Translations under genes and position numbers: made by a program
The notes under the pieces: model-generated
The model's database searches: none
Told to the model about the DNA's origin: nothing
The model's input: only the letters and a program-made list of their open reading frames with translations
Source: Longimicrobium sp.
GTDB taxonomy: Bacteria > Gemmatimonadota > Gemmatimonadetes > Longimicrobiales > Longimicrobiaceae
Reading direction: 5' to 3'
DNA: 64,000 bases
NCBI GenBank assembly: GCA_036377595.1
Contig: DASUYB010000054.1
Coordinates: 27,169 to 91,168, forward strand
Shown here: positions 52,900-61,383 of the stretch, in pieces
Layout: each line of letters opens with the position of its first letter
Numbering within the stretch: the stretch's first letter is position 1

Positions 52900-53791
52900 G
52901 CGCCCGCTGGTGACCGTGGTGATCCCCACCTGGAACCGCCTGCCGCTGCTGCGCCAGGCGGTCGATTCCGTTCGCGCGCAGAGCTGGGCCGAGTGGGAGC
53001 TGGTGATCGCCGACGACGGCTCGACCGACGGCACGGCGGAGTGGGTCCGCGCGCTGGGCGATCCACGGGTGCGCCTGGTCTCCGCGCCGCACTCGGGAAA
53101 TCCCGGGCAGGTGCGGAACCGCGGCGTGGCGGCGGGCTGGGGCGCGCTGGTGGCGTTCCTCGACTCGGACGACGCGTGGCTTCCCGCCAAGCTGGAGCTG
53201 CAGGTGGGGGCGATGCTCCGGCAGGGCGCGCGGTGGTGCTACGGGGGATACGAGCTGACGGATGCGGGCGGCAATGCGATGCCGTCTCGCACGGTTCCCT
53301 TCGCGCCGCTCACCGGCCGCATCGTCCGCGAGATCCTGACCGGCGAGGCCAACGTCTCCATCGTCACCGTCGTCGCGGAGCGGTCGCTGCTCGACGAGGT
53401 GGGCGGCTTCAGCGAGGACCCGCGCGCCGGACGCGAGGACCGCGAGCTGGAGCTGCGCCTGGCCCTCCGCGCCGACGCGGCCGCGGTCGGCGAGGTGGTG
53501 GCGCGCGTCCGCGAGCATCCCGGGCGGAGCACGGCCGCGCTGGCCGACCCGTTCGAGCGCTCCGCCGCGGTGTACGACTGCTTCCTCGAGCTCGATCCAC
53601 CTGCCGAGCTCGCGCGCGTCGCCCGGCGCATGCGCGCGCGGCAGCTGGCGGACGCGGGCGCGCACCGGCTCGCCGGCGGAGAATACGCCGCGGCGGCCCG
53701 GCTCTTCGCGCGCTCGCTGCCGCACGCGCCCGCCGCGGGGTGGCTGCGCGCGCTCGCCCGCGGCGCCCGGGGGCGGCTGCGAGGACGGTAG
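52892..53791 (+). CDS. Family 2 glycosyltransferase (paralogue of the previous gene)
   Basis: A 299-residue GT-A enzyme starting at GTG (52892), overlapping the previous gene by eight bases. VTVVIPTWNRLPLLRQAVDSV, DDGSTDGTAEW, FLDSDDAWLPAKLELQVGAM and EDRELELRLALRADA match the previous gene nearly word for word. A C-terminal 60-residue helical extension distinguishes it. Probably acts on the same glycan pathway. Confidence 0.9.
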   Translation: MAERPLVTVVIPTWNRLPLLRQAVDSVRAQSWAEWELVIADDGSTDGTAEWVRALGDPRVRLVSAPHSGNPGQVRNRGVAAGWGALVAFLDSDDAWLPAKLELQVGAMLRQGARWCYGGYELTDAGGNAMPSRTVPFAPLTGRIVREILTGEANVSIVTVVAERSLLDEVGGFSEDPRAGREDRELELRLALRADAAAVGEVVARVREHPGRSTAALADPFERSAAVYDCFLELDPPAELARVARRMRARQLADAGAHRLAGGEYAAAARLFARSLPHAPAAGWLRALARGARGRLRGR

Positions 53792-53895
53792 ACATCATCA
53801 CGTGCTTGAGTCCGCGCGCGGCGTGTGGCGGCGCCGCGGCCCGGCCTCTACATTCCGGCGGACTCCATCTCCCTCGACTGCTCACACCGCGCCCG

Positions 53896-54633
53896 ATGCC
53901 GGAAACGCCCGACGCGCCCGCTGCCCGCCGCGGGAAGTTCATCGTCCTGGAAGGGATTGACGGGGCGGGGACGACCACGCAGCTCAACGTCCTGCGCGAT
54001 CACTTCCGCCACGCCGGCCGCGGCGCGTTCTTCACGCACCAGCCCAGCGATGGCCCGGTAGGGATGCTGATCCGCCTGGCGCTGCAGAAGCGGCTGGTCG
54101 GCGCCAACTTCGACCTGCACGACCCCGCGCACCCGCCGCTGCCCGGCGGCGCGCCCTTCGACGCCGACGCGCTGGCGCTGCTGTTCGCCGCCGACCGTGC
54201 GGACCACGTCGCCACGCAGGTGCAGCCGAACCTCGACGCCGGGCGCCACGTCGTCTGCGACCGCTATCTCCTTTCCACGCTGGCGTACCAGGGTCTGCAG
54301 ACGGACATCGAGTGGCTGATCGAGATCAACCGCCCGGCCATCGTCCCCGACCTCACCCTCTTCCTCGACGTCCCCCCGGGCGAGGCCGAGGCGCGGATGC
54401 GCGGCTCGCGCTGGAAGAAGGAGATCTTCGAGACCCCCGAGCAGCAGCGCCGCGTGCGTGCGCGCTACTTCGAGCTGATCCAGCGCGACTTCCCGCAGCG
54501 CGGCCACGTGGAGGTGATCGACGCATCCCGCCCCACCGACGAGGTGTCGCGCGACCTGCTGGCGCGGGTGGACGCCTTCCTCGACGGCGCGCCGGCGGAC
54601 GCGGCGGGAGAGGCTCCCACCCGCACCGGGTGA
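53896..54633 (+). CDS. tmk: Thymidylate kinase
   Basis: A 245-residue enzyme phosphorylating dTMP to dTDP. P-loop region FIVLEGIDGAGTTTQ (about 15-29), DRYLLSTLAYQG with the DRY motif, and a Lys/Arg-rich LID are visible. The P-loop has GAGTTT rather than the usual GAGKST/GSGKTT. Its N-terminus carries a short Pro/Ala extension. It lies between glycosyltransferase genes, an unusual place, with a TACATT box about 45 bases upstream. Confidence 0.88.
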   Translation: MPETPDAPAARRGKFIVLEGIDGAGTTTQLNVLRDHFRHAGRGAFFTHQPSDGPVGMLIRLALQKRLVGANFDLHDPAHPPLPGGAPFDADALALLFAADRADHVATQVQPNLDAGRHVVCDRYLLSTLAYQGLQTDIEWLIEINRPAIVPDLTLFLDVPPGEAEARMRGSRWKKEIFETPEQQRRVRARYFELIQRDFPQRGHVEVIDASRPTDEVSRDLLARVDAFLDGAPADAAGEAPTRTG

Positions 54634-54691
54634 TTCCGCCCACGCTCGTCCCGTACGCTTCCCCTCGCCCACGCGTCTCGTCCTTCGCAAG

Positions 54692-55645
54692 ATGAGCAGC
54701 GACACCGTCTCCGTCGTCCTGGCCTGCTGGAACGTCGAGGAGTTCGTGCGTGGCGCCATCGACTCGGTGCTGGCGCAGACGCACCCCGCGGTGGAGGTGG
54801 TGGCGGTGGACGACGGCAGCACCGACGGCACCTGGGAGGCGATCCGCGGCTATGGCGACCGCGTCCGCGCGCTGCGGCTGCCGGAGAACCGCGGTGCCCC
54901 GCACGCGCGCAACCGCGGCGCGGAGATCGCCACCGGCGCGTGGCTGCAGTTCATGGACGCGGACGACTTCAGCACGCCGGAGACGCTCTCCGCGCTGGTG
55001 GAGGCGGGGCGCGGCACCCCCGGCGCGGTGGCGGCGTGCCCGTGGGAGTTCCTGATCCACGAGGGCCACGCGTGGCGCCGGCATCCCCTCCGGCGGCCGT
55101 TCGCCCCGCCGGGCGACCCGTTGCGCGGCTGGCTGGAGGGGATGTGGGCGCCGTCGTGCGCGGTGCTGTATCCGCGGGCCCTGTTCGAGCGGGTCGGCGG
55201 GTTCGACGAGACGCTGCGCCGCAACGACGACGGTGACCTGGCCATGCGCGCGTTCGTCTCCGGCGCAGGGATCGCGCGCGCCACGTCCGGGCTCGGCGTC
55301 TACCGCCGCCACGGGTCGACGCGCGTGACGCTGTCGTCCGACCGCCACTCCGAGCGCGCGCTGCGGTCGCAGATGCGGGTCTTCGACAAGCTGGCGGAGC
55401 AGCTTTCCGCGCAGGGGCGGCTGGAGGAGTACCGCGAGTTGCTGGAGATGCAGTACGGCGCCATCGCGCTCCAGGCGTTCGAGGCCGGCCGCGCCGCCAT
55501 CGCCCGCGAGTGCCTGGCGCGGGGTGGCGCGGGCGCGGCGCGGCGGGTGCGCTCGGGGACGCGCCTGGGCAGGCTGGCCACGCGCGTGCTGGGGCTCGAG
55601 CGCAAGGTGCGGCTGGCCGCCGCCGTCCGGCGCCTGCGCGGCTGA
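54692..55645 (+). CDS. Family 2 glycosyltransferase
   Basis: A 317-residue GT-A enzyme. SVVLACWNVEEFVRGAIDSVL, VDDGSTDGTWEAI, NRGAPHARNRGAEIATG and the DxD motif in FMDADDF are typical. A later GGFDETLRRNDDGDLAMRAFVSG carries acidic catalytic residues. Distinct from the two earlier glycosyltransferases. Closes the glycan cluster. Confidence 0.9.
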   Translation: MSSDTVSVVLACWNVEEFVRGAIDSVLAQTHPAVEVVAVDDGSTDGTWEAIRGYGDRVRALRLPENRGAPHARNRGAEIATGAWLQFMDADDFSTPETLSALVEAGRGTPGAVAACPWEFLIHEGHAWRRHPLRRPFAPPGDPLRGWLEGMWAPSCAVLYPRALFERVGGFDETLRRNDDGDLAMRAFVSGAGIARATSGLGVYRRHGSTRVTLSSDRHSERALRSQMRVFDKLAEQLSAQGRLEEYRELLEMQYGAIALQAFEAGRAAIARECLARGGAGAARRVRSGTRLGRLATRVLGLERKVRLAAAVRRLRG

Positions 55646-55905
55646 CCTGGGCGGTGTCTCCCCGGGAGTCCTTTCTCTGCTCGCGCGGGGGGACACCGTC
55701 GCGCGGCGAGACAGGGCGCGCGCCTGCCCGTCCGGGGACGCGGCGGGCGGGTTTCGTGTGAAATTGCAAGTGTTTGATGGAATTGTACTTGCGCGGCGCG
55801 CGAGGGCCGGGGCGGCGCGCGCCGCGACCTCCGGGGCGGCACCGGGCTTGCAACCCGCCCGGGCCGGATCGGAGATGGAACGCCCCTCTACGGGAGGATG
55901 AGGAG

Positions 55906-56592
55906 ATGAACGTGCACGTGAAGAAGCTCGCGGCCGTGGCCGGCCTGGTGTCGCTGGCCGGCTGCGCGAGCATGAACAACACGCAGCGCGGCGCGGCGGT
56001 GGGCGCCGGCGCGGGTGGCGCCATCGGCGCGGTGATCGGGCACAACACCGGCAGCACGGCGCGCGGCGCCATCATCGGCGCGGTCATCGGCGGCGCCGCC
56101 GGCGCGGTGATCGGACACCAGATGGACCGCCAGGCGCAGGACCTCGAGGGCGACCTGGGGAACAACGCCTCGGTCGAGCGCGTGGGCGAGGGGATCGCGG
56201 TGACGTTCGCGTCGGGAATCCTGTATCCCTTCGACTCGGACCAGATCCTCCCCGCCGGCCGCGAGAACCTGCGGCAGCTCGCGCAGAGCCTGCAGCGCTA
56301 TCCCGGCACCGAGGTGCTGATCGTGGGCCACACCGACAGCCAGGGCACCGACGCGTACAACATGGCGCTGTCGCAGCGGCGCGCGGACTCGGCCAGGAAC
56401 TTCCTGGTTTCGATGGGCATCCCCGGCCAGCGCATCCGCACCGCCGGCCGCGGCGAGTCGGAGCCGGTGGCGTCGAACGAGAGCGAGGCGGGGCGCCAGC
56501 AGAACCGCCGCGTGGAGATCGCGATCTTCGCCAGCGAGCAGTACCGCCAGCAGATCCTGAACGAGTACGGCCGCGGCGGCGCCCAGCCGTAA
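55906..56592 (+). CDS. OmpA-family peptidoglycan-binding lipoprotein
   Basis: A 228-residue lipoprotein. The signal ends in the lipobox LAGC (Cys at about residue 20). A glycine-zipper region follows (about 33-85, GAGAGGAIGAVIGHN, GAIIGAVIGGAAGAVIGHQ). The OmpA C-terminal domain (about 120-215) has LYPFDSDQIL, VLIVGHTDSQGTDAYNMALSQRRADSARNFL and NRRVEI. Probably lipid-anchored in the outer membrane. A TTGCAAGTGTTTGAT motif upstream resembles one before rpsO. Confidence 0.93.
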   Translation: MNVHVKKLAAVAGLVSLAGCASMNNTQRGAAVGAGAGGAIGAVIGHNTGSTARGAIIGAVIGGAAGAVIGHQMDRQAQDLEGDLGNNASVERVGEGIAVTFASGILYPFDSDQILPAGRENLRQLAQSLQRYPGTEVLIVGHTDSQGTDAYNMALSQRRADSARNFLVSMGIPGQRIRTAGRGESEPVASNESEAGRQQNRRVEIAIFASEQYRQQILNEYGRGGAQP

Positions 56593-56615
56593 TCGGCTGA
56601 ATCGACAGGACGAAC

Positions 56616-56649
56616 CTCGCCCCGGCGCCCGCATCGGCGCCGGGGCGAG
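56616..56649 (+). terminator. Terminator hairpin of the OmpA-like gene
   Basis: A perfect 14-bp stem, CTCGCCCCGGCGCC (56616-56629) with GGCGCCGGGGCGAG (56636-56649), followed by TCTCTT. Confidence 0.75.
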
Positions 56650-56663
56650 TCTCTTAAGAGAAA

Positions 56664-56747
56664 GTCTCACGCAGGGTTAGCAGAGTCAGCAGTTGAACCG
56701 CTGCAGTTACTGCTGACTCTGCTGACTCTGCTGACTCTGCGTGAGAC
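56664..56747. repeat. Inverted repeat of GTCAGCAG/CTGCTGAC words
   Basis: Left arm 56664-56692 (GTCTCACGCAG...GTCAGCAG) and right arm 56710-56747 (CTGCTGACT repeated, then CTGCGTGAGAC). The right arm codes the C-terminus of the isochorismatase-like gene. A single arm occurs at 38001. Confidence 0.8.
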
Positions 56748-57381
56748 CCTTCTGTTTTCCTCGTTTCGGATCTTCGTCCCTGCGCGTCATCAGTGCCTCC
56801 AGGTCGAGGCGTGTGGACGGCGTAGTGTCGGCGTTGAGCGTGCGGCGCATGTAGGCCAGCACGCGCCGGTCCTCCTCGGGCGAGATGGAGGCGGAGCAGT
56901 CCGACGGCACGTGCAGGTGGAAGTCGCGCATGTGCGCGTCGCCGGCGGTGAAGAGCACGCACACGTCGCCGCTGAAGCCGCACAGGATCAGCCGCCGCGC
57001 GCCCAGGTACTCCAGCAGCGTGGCGAGCGTGGTCGCGTAGAAGGCGGAGTGCTTGGGCTTCAGCACGAAGTAGTCTTCGCGGTCCGGCTTCAGCAGCCGC
57101 GCGATGGGCGCGCCGCGCACCCCGTCGTCCAGCACGTGCTCCACCACGTCGTGGAAGTCCGAGCGCCAGCGGCCGAAGTTGTCGTTGCAGTAGATCACCG
57201 GCACCCCGGCCTCGCGCGCCTTCCGCTTCAGCTCCGCGATCCGCTCCGCCGCGGGGAGCGCGTGCTCGATCAGCCGCTCGCCGCCGGGAAACTCCATGTC
57301 GTTGATCACGTCGATCAGCACCAGCGCCACCGGCGCCGAGTCGGGGACGTTGCCGTGCAGATCGGGGTTCTTGGAGGGCAT
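56707..57381 (-). CDS. Isochorismatase-family cysteine hydrolase
   Basis: A 224-residue enzyme. Catalytic triad positions are visible: Asp in LVLIDVINDMEFPG, Lys in LKPKHSAFYAT, and Cys in CGFSGDVCVLFTA. The family includes nicotinamidases and isochorismatases; the substrate is not clear. The last 13 residues, GLTQSQQSQQSQQ, are encoded by the inverted repeat at 56664-56747, so the native stop was probably lost to a repeat insertion. Start at 57381 (MPSKNPD). Confidence 0.87.
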   Translation of the reverse strand: MPSKNPDLHGNVPDSAPVALVLIDVINDMEFPGGERLIEHALPAAERIAELKRKAREAGVPVIYCNDNFGRWRSDFHDVVEHVLDDGVRGAPIARLLKPDREDYFVLKPKHSAFYATTLATLLEYLGARRLILCGFSGDVCVLFTAGDAHMRDFHLHVPSDCSASISPEEDRRVLAYMRRTLNADTTPSTRLDLEALMTRRDEDPKRGKQKGLTQSQQSQQSQQ

Positions 57382-57511
57382 CGATTCTCCGCGTGCGTGG
57401 GCGATCCAGAGCGTCGCCCGCCCCTCTGCAATCTCCGCACACACAACGCAAAAGGCGCGTCGCAGCGGGAGATGCAACGCGCCTTCCTCGTGTTTTTCGC
57501 GGCTCGGCCGA

Positions 57512-58105
57512 TCAGCCCGCGCGGCGCAGCGGCTCGAGTTCCTCCTCCTCGGCCTCTTCCAACTCCTCTTCTTCCTCGCGTCGTGCCATCTCGTCGACGA
57601 ACTCGCGGATCTCGCGGATGAGCGGATGCTCGGCCATGCGGCGGAGCGCCGCGTCGTCCAGGCGGTCGATCACCGCCAGCGCCTTTGCCTCCGTGTCTTC
57701 CTCTCCGACGAGGCGCTCGAACACCGCCCTGGGCCGGAACCGCGCCTCGAACGCCTCGTCGTACGAGAGCGTTCGCCCGAGCGCCCGCTCCAGCCCCGCA
57801 CGGTCATGGAATAGCACCGCCTCCACCTGCGGGATCGCCAGCACCAGCCTGGATGGTGTGCCGCCGCTCCGGCCGCGCAGATAGCCGCCGATCTCCAGCC
57901 GGTATTCCACGATCGGGCGCTCTTCCACGCTGTCGGTGTCCATCACGAGGATGACGGGCTGCTCGTCATGCCCCGCGATCCGTCCGGCCCGCATCATCGC
58001 GGACGAGAACTCCCACGTTGCCTTGATACGAACCGCTGGCTCGTTCAACACGCGCTCGATCAGACGCCCGGCTGGTGCGCGGGCCAGCACGATCCACGTA
58101 TTCAT
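57512..58105 (-). CDS. Protein of unknown function, partner of a nuclease-like protein
   Basis: A 197-residue soluble protein starting MNTWIVLARAPAGRLIERVL. It has an acidic block, VILVMDTDSVEERPIVEYR, and PQVEAVLFHDRAGLE; the MDTDS-E spacing recalls TOPRIM-like or DUF4276-like nucleases, a weak resemblance. The C-terminus is highly Glu-rich (about 30 residues). Its start overlaps the stop of the nuclease-like gene by four bases (ATGA). Function unknown; a defence pair is possible. Confidence 0.65.
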   Translation of the reverse strand: MNTWIVLARAPAGRLIERVLNEPAVRIKATWEFSSAMMRAGRIAGHDEQPVILVMDTDSVEERPIVEYRLEIGGYLRGRSGGTPSRLVLAIPQVEAVLFHDRAGLERALGRTLSYDEAFEARFRPRAVFERLVGEEDTEAKALAVIDRLDDAALRRMAEHPLIREIREFVDEMARREEEEELEEAEEEELEPLRRAG

Positions 58106-58650
58106 CGCAGCCTCCTCGACCCTTTCAAGGTCTGCGTGCCCCCTTCCTCCACGCATTCCCGGTACTTCGCCATCAACATCGCGACCATTCCCCCGGTTGC
58201 CATCGCTTCGTCCAGTTCATCACCCGCAATGAGCAGGACGGTCTGGGGAGCGAAGTAGCCGGCCAGCGTGGTCGCCGCGTTGGTGAATCCGGACTTGCTG
58301 ATCACCAGCCCGACCGTCGCGGCCGGGCGCCTCGCGAGCTGCGTCCGCATCTTTGCGAGCGCGATGATGTCGATCGGCGCTACGGTATCCTTCGTCTCGA
58401 CGATGCAGGAGAGATTGGCGGCATAGACCGCGCCGTCGATCTGCTCCACGGTTTCGTCGGCCATGCTCACGGTGAACGGCCAGCGGACCGTCGCCCCGTC
58501 GAGCTCGAAGGCCCGCAGCACAAGGTATTCGAACGCGCGCCCTGCGGGCCAGCCCGGCGTGCGGCCGGCCCTGACCCGCGCCAGGAGCGCGTGGAGATCG
58601 TCCCGTCCCATCGCGCGGATGCGCGCGACGTGGTCAGAATGCGAGGGCAT
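58102..58650 (-). CDS. Restriction-endonuclease-like (PD-(D/E)xK) protein
   Basis: A 182-residue protein. GRAFEYLVLRAFEL, EQIDGAVYAANLSCIVETKD and LAKMRTQLARRPAATVGLVISKSGFT match the Mrr-like/PD-(D/E)xK fold: Glu in the first helix, Asp in QIDG and ExK in VETKD. No DNA-binding domain is seen. Coupled to the downstream 197-aa gene (ATGA overlap). It may be a defence or repair nuclease; no methylase is nearby, so a classical restriction system is unlikely. Confidence 0.75.
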   Translation of the reverse strand: MPSHSDHVARIRAMGRDDLHALLARVRAGRTPGWPAGRAFEYLVLRAFELDGATVRWPFTVSMADETVEQIDGAVYAANLSCIVETKDTVAPIDIIALAKMRTQLARRPAATVGLVISKSGFTNAATTLAGYFAPQTVLLIAGDELDEAMATGGMVAMLMAKYRECVEEGGTQTLKGSRRLR

Positions 58651-58772
58651 GATCCGGCCGCAGGGTGGACATGAAGAACGCGGAAGGTGTGCAAAGCGTC
58701 CACCGAAATCAAGAGCCGCGTCGCATCCCCTGATGCGGCGCGGCTCTACGATTCCGGAGGCGCGGGATGCGG

Positions 58773-59846
58773 CTACGTTCGCACGCGCGACATCAGCGCC
58801 AGGCCGGCGGTCAGGAAGAGCAGGTTGGGGAACCAGGCCGCCAGCGTGGGATCGACGGCGCCGCTGCTGCCGACTGCCTTCCCCACGCGGAACAGGAGCA
58901 TGTAGACGATCGTCACGCCCAGGCTGATCCCCACGCCGAAGGCGGTGCCGCCGCGCTGGTTGCTGGTGGCCAGCGGCGCGCCGAAGAGCACGATCACCAT
59001 CACCGCCAGGGGGATGGCCAGCTTCTGCGCGCGCTCCACCTTCAGCGGGTTGGCGTCGCCGCCCGAGCGCTCGATGGCGCCCACGAAGCGGTCCATCTCC
59101 CGGTACCCCATCGCTTCGGGCGGCCTGGGCTCGCCCAGCAGGTCCTCGGGGGTCTCCACCAGCCCGGGAACGCGGATCGAGTCGAAGTGGATGGTCACCT
59201 CGCGCCCGTCGGCGTGCAGCTCGCGGATGTAGCCGCGCTGCAGGAGCCACCCGCGCCCGCGCGTCCACGTGGCGCGCTCGGCGATACGGTGCATCCCCGG
59301 CTGGCTGCCGCGCGCGTTGCGCTCCAGCACCAGCTGACTCAGCTCGCCCACCTCGGGGTCCAGCCGCCGCGCCGTCAGCACCCCCTCGCGCTCGGTCTGG
59401 TACACGAAGTTGATGCGCGGCCCGGTGCGGATCATGGTCTGGTCGCCCATCAGCACCGCGCGCTTCTGCAGGGTGATGGGCGTCAGCTCGCCCAGCCCGA
59501 ACGCGGCCACGGAGAGGAGCACGGAGAGCAGCGCGATGGGGAGAAAGATGCGGTAGAAGCTCACACCGCCCGCCTTGGCGGCGGTGATCTCCTGGTGGCG
59601 CGTCATCCCCCCCACGGTGAACACCGTCGCCACCAGCGCGGCGATGGGGAAGGCCCACTGGATGAAGAGCGGGAGCTGGTACAGGTAGCCCAGCGCCAGC
59701 TTGCTGCCGGTGATCCCCCGCTCCATGTAGGTGTCGATGTTGTCCGTGACGTCGGCGATCACGAACAGGAACGGCAGCCCCAGCACCAGCAGGATGAAGG
59801 TGGTGAGGAAGGTCCTGGCCACGTAGCGCGAAAGCAGGCGGGTCAC
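58773..59846 (-). CDS. lptG: LPS export permease LptG
   Basis: A 357-residue permease of the LptBFGC exporter. Three N-terminal and three C-terminal membrane segments flank a periplasmic beta-jellyroll domain. Start TRLLSRYVARTFLTTFILLV, GGMTRHQEITAAKAGGVSFYRI (coupling-helix region) and KVERAQKLAIPLAVMVIVLFGAPLA match LptG. Starts at GTG (59846), overlapping the lptF stop by four bases. LptF versus LptG is assigned by order and length. Confidence 0.88.
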   Translation of the reverse strand: MTRLLSRYVARTFLTTFILLVLGLPFLFVIADVTDNIDTYMERGITGSKLALGYLYQLPLFIQWAFPIAALVATVFTVGGMTRHQEITAAKAGGVSFYRIFLPIALLSVLLSVAAFGLGELTPITLQKRAVLMGDQTMIRTGPRINFVYQTEREGVLTARRLDPEVGELSQLVLERNARGSQPGMHRIAERATWTRGRGWLLQRGYIRELHADGREVTIHFDSIRVPGLVETPEDLLGEPRPPEAMGYREMDRFVGAIERSGGDANPLKVERAQKLAIPLAVMVIVLFGAPLATSNQRGGTAFGVGISLGVTIVYMLLFRVGKAVGSSGAVDPTLAAWFPNLLFLTAGLALMSRVRT

Positions 59847-61267
59847 GTGCGCGCCCTCCGCTTGAAGACGGTCGCGAAGAAGTCGCGGAAGCCCTGCAGC
59901 ATCTGGTCCCACATGCTGCTGCGCGCCGTGGCCGTCTCCCGTCCCATCGTCGCCAGTCCCGCGACGCCCAGCACGGTCATCACCGCGTTCACGATCCACA
60001 TCGCCACCAGCGGGGTCACGTAGCCGCGGCCGGCCAGCGACTCGCCGCCGATCAGCCCCACGTAGTAGACGGCGAAGATGGCCATGCTGGTGGCGATCAC
60101 CATCCCGATCCCCCCGCCCCCGAAGCGCAGCGCGAGCGGCGCCCCCACGATCACGAACACGAGGGACGCGACGGCGATCGAGTACTTCTTGTGGATCTCC
60201 ACGTCGAGGTCGCGGATCTGCTCCTCCAGGTCCTTCACCCGCGCCACGGTCGACGCCAGGTCGTCCGCCGTCCGTCGCGTCCGCGTCCTTACGCTCCCCG
60301 GCTCCACCTTCGTCACCGGCGGCGGCTGGGGCTCGCCGGGGAGGACGGCGAACGGCCTCCGGCCGCCGGAGACGGCGAAGCCGATGTCGCCCTGCATCTC
60401 CAGGCGCACGCGGCGCAGCTCGTCGCGGCGCTGGTCGCGCAGCGTGTCGATGCGCGCCTGCAGCATCCCCACCGTCATCTCGCGGTCGCCGCGGTACCCC
60501 TCGGCCTGCTGGTTCATGTTGAACGAGGTGCCGATCCCCGGGATGCCGAACTTCTGCTGCCCGAAGGTCATGCGGCGGAAGGTCTTGGGATCGTCGAGCG
60601 GCACCTCGCGCATGTGGCCGTGCCAGAGCGTCAGCACCATGTCCGTCCGCGAGGCGTTGAACTGCGCCACGCCGCTGTCGGCGTAGATCGAGCGCACCAC
60701 GTTGGGGTTGCTGACGTCGTAGATCGACACGTCCCACATGCGGTTCGACAGCGGGTCGATCCGCGCCGCGCGCAGGTAGTAGGTCTGCGCCGAGCCGGTC
60801 TGCGCCGAGAGCTTGTTGATGGTCTGCGGATCGAGCGCCACGGTGGGCGTCTTCCGCGCGATGTCGACGAAGAGCTGGCTCCAGCGGTGGTTGGCCTCGG
60901 GAAGCACCCGGTCGTTGAACCACACCATCACCGCGGTGATGATCCCCGCGACCGCCAGGAGGGGGAGGAGGAGGCGCTTGAGGTCCAGCCCGCCCGCCTT
61001 CATCGCGGTGATCTCGTTCTCCGCGGTGAAGGTGGCGAAGGTGTAGAGGATGGCCACCAGCACGGCCATGGGGAACGTCAGCGCGACGGTCGCCGGCAGC
61101 GCGTAGACGAAGAACTGCGTGATGGCCTGCATCGGCAGCCCCTTGCCGGCGAGCTCGGCCAGGCGCCGCGCCAGGGTGTTGATCAGCACCACGCCGGTGA
61201 GCGCGATGAACGCAAACAAAAACGGGCCGACGTGCGCCCGCAGCAGGTAACGCGTGAGGATCTTCAT
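59843..61267 (-). CDS. lptF: LPS export permease LptF
   Basis: A 474-residue permease, longer than usual (about 360). MKILTRYLLRAHVGPFLFAF, the segment FTAENEITAMKAGGLDLKRLLLPLL and IAVASLVFVIVGAPLALRFGGGGIG are typical. A periplasmic insert of about 110 residues contains a coiled coil (MLQARIDTLRDQRRDELRRVRLEMQG and later LASTVARVKDLEEQIRDLDVEI). First of the lptF-lptG pair, divergent from the M28-family gene. Confidence 0.9.
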   Translation of the reverse strand: MKILTRYLLRAHVGPFLFAFIALTGVVLINTLARRLAELAGKGLPMQAITQFFVYALPATVALTFPMAVLVAILYTFATFTAENEITAMKAGGLDLKRLLLPLLAVAGIITAVMVWFNDRVLPEANHRWSQLFVDIARKTPTVALDPQTINKLSAQTGSAQTYYLRAARIDPLSNRMWDVSIYDVSNPNVVRSIYADSGVAQFNASRTDMVLTLWHGHMREVPLDDPKTFRRMTFGQQKFGIPGIGTSFNMNQQAEGYRGDREMTVGMLQARIDTLRDQRRDELRRVRLEMQGDIGFAVSGGRRPFAVLPGEPQPPPVTKVEPGSVRTRTRRTADDLASTVARVKDLEEQIRDLDVEIHKKYSIAVASLVFVIVGAPLALRFGGGGIGMVIATSMAIFAVYYVGLIGGESLAGRGYVTPLVAMWIVNAVMTVLGVAGLATMGRETATARSSMWDQMLQGFRDFFATVFKRRART

Positions 61268-61383
61268 GCGAGGTAACCAAAGGGGCTTGCCGCGCCGGTG
61301 CGCGGATGCGTAGTATACCCGCTCCGTACGCTGCGTACAAGCGGCGGCGGGCCTTCCTAATCCATCCCCAACCTGCGACGCAC

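Noticed and set aside
56664..56747. Short tandem repeats that could suggest a CRISPR array
   Set aside because: The CTGACTCTG units are contiguous with no spacers and form an inverted repeat.
58102..58650. A classical restriction-modification system
   Set aside because: No DNA methylase gene lies nearby, and the partner protein does not resemble one.
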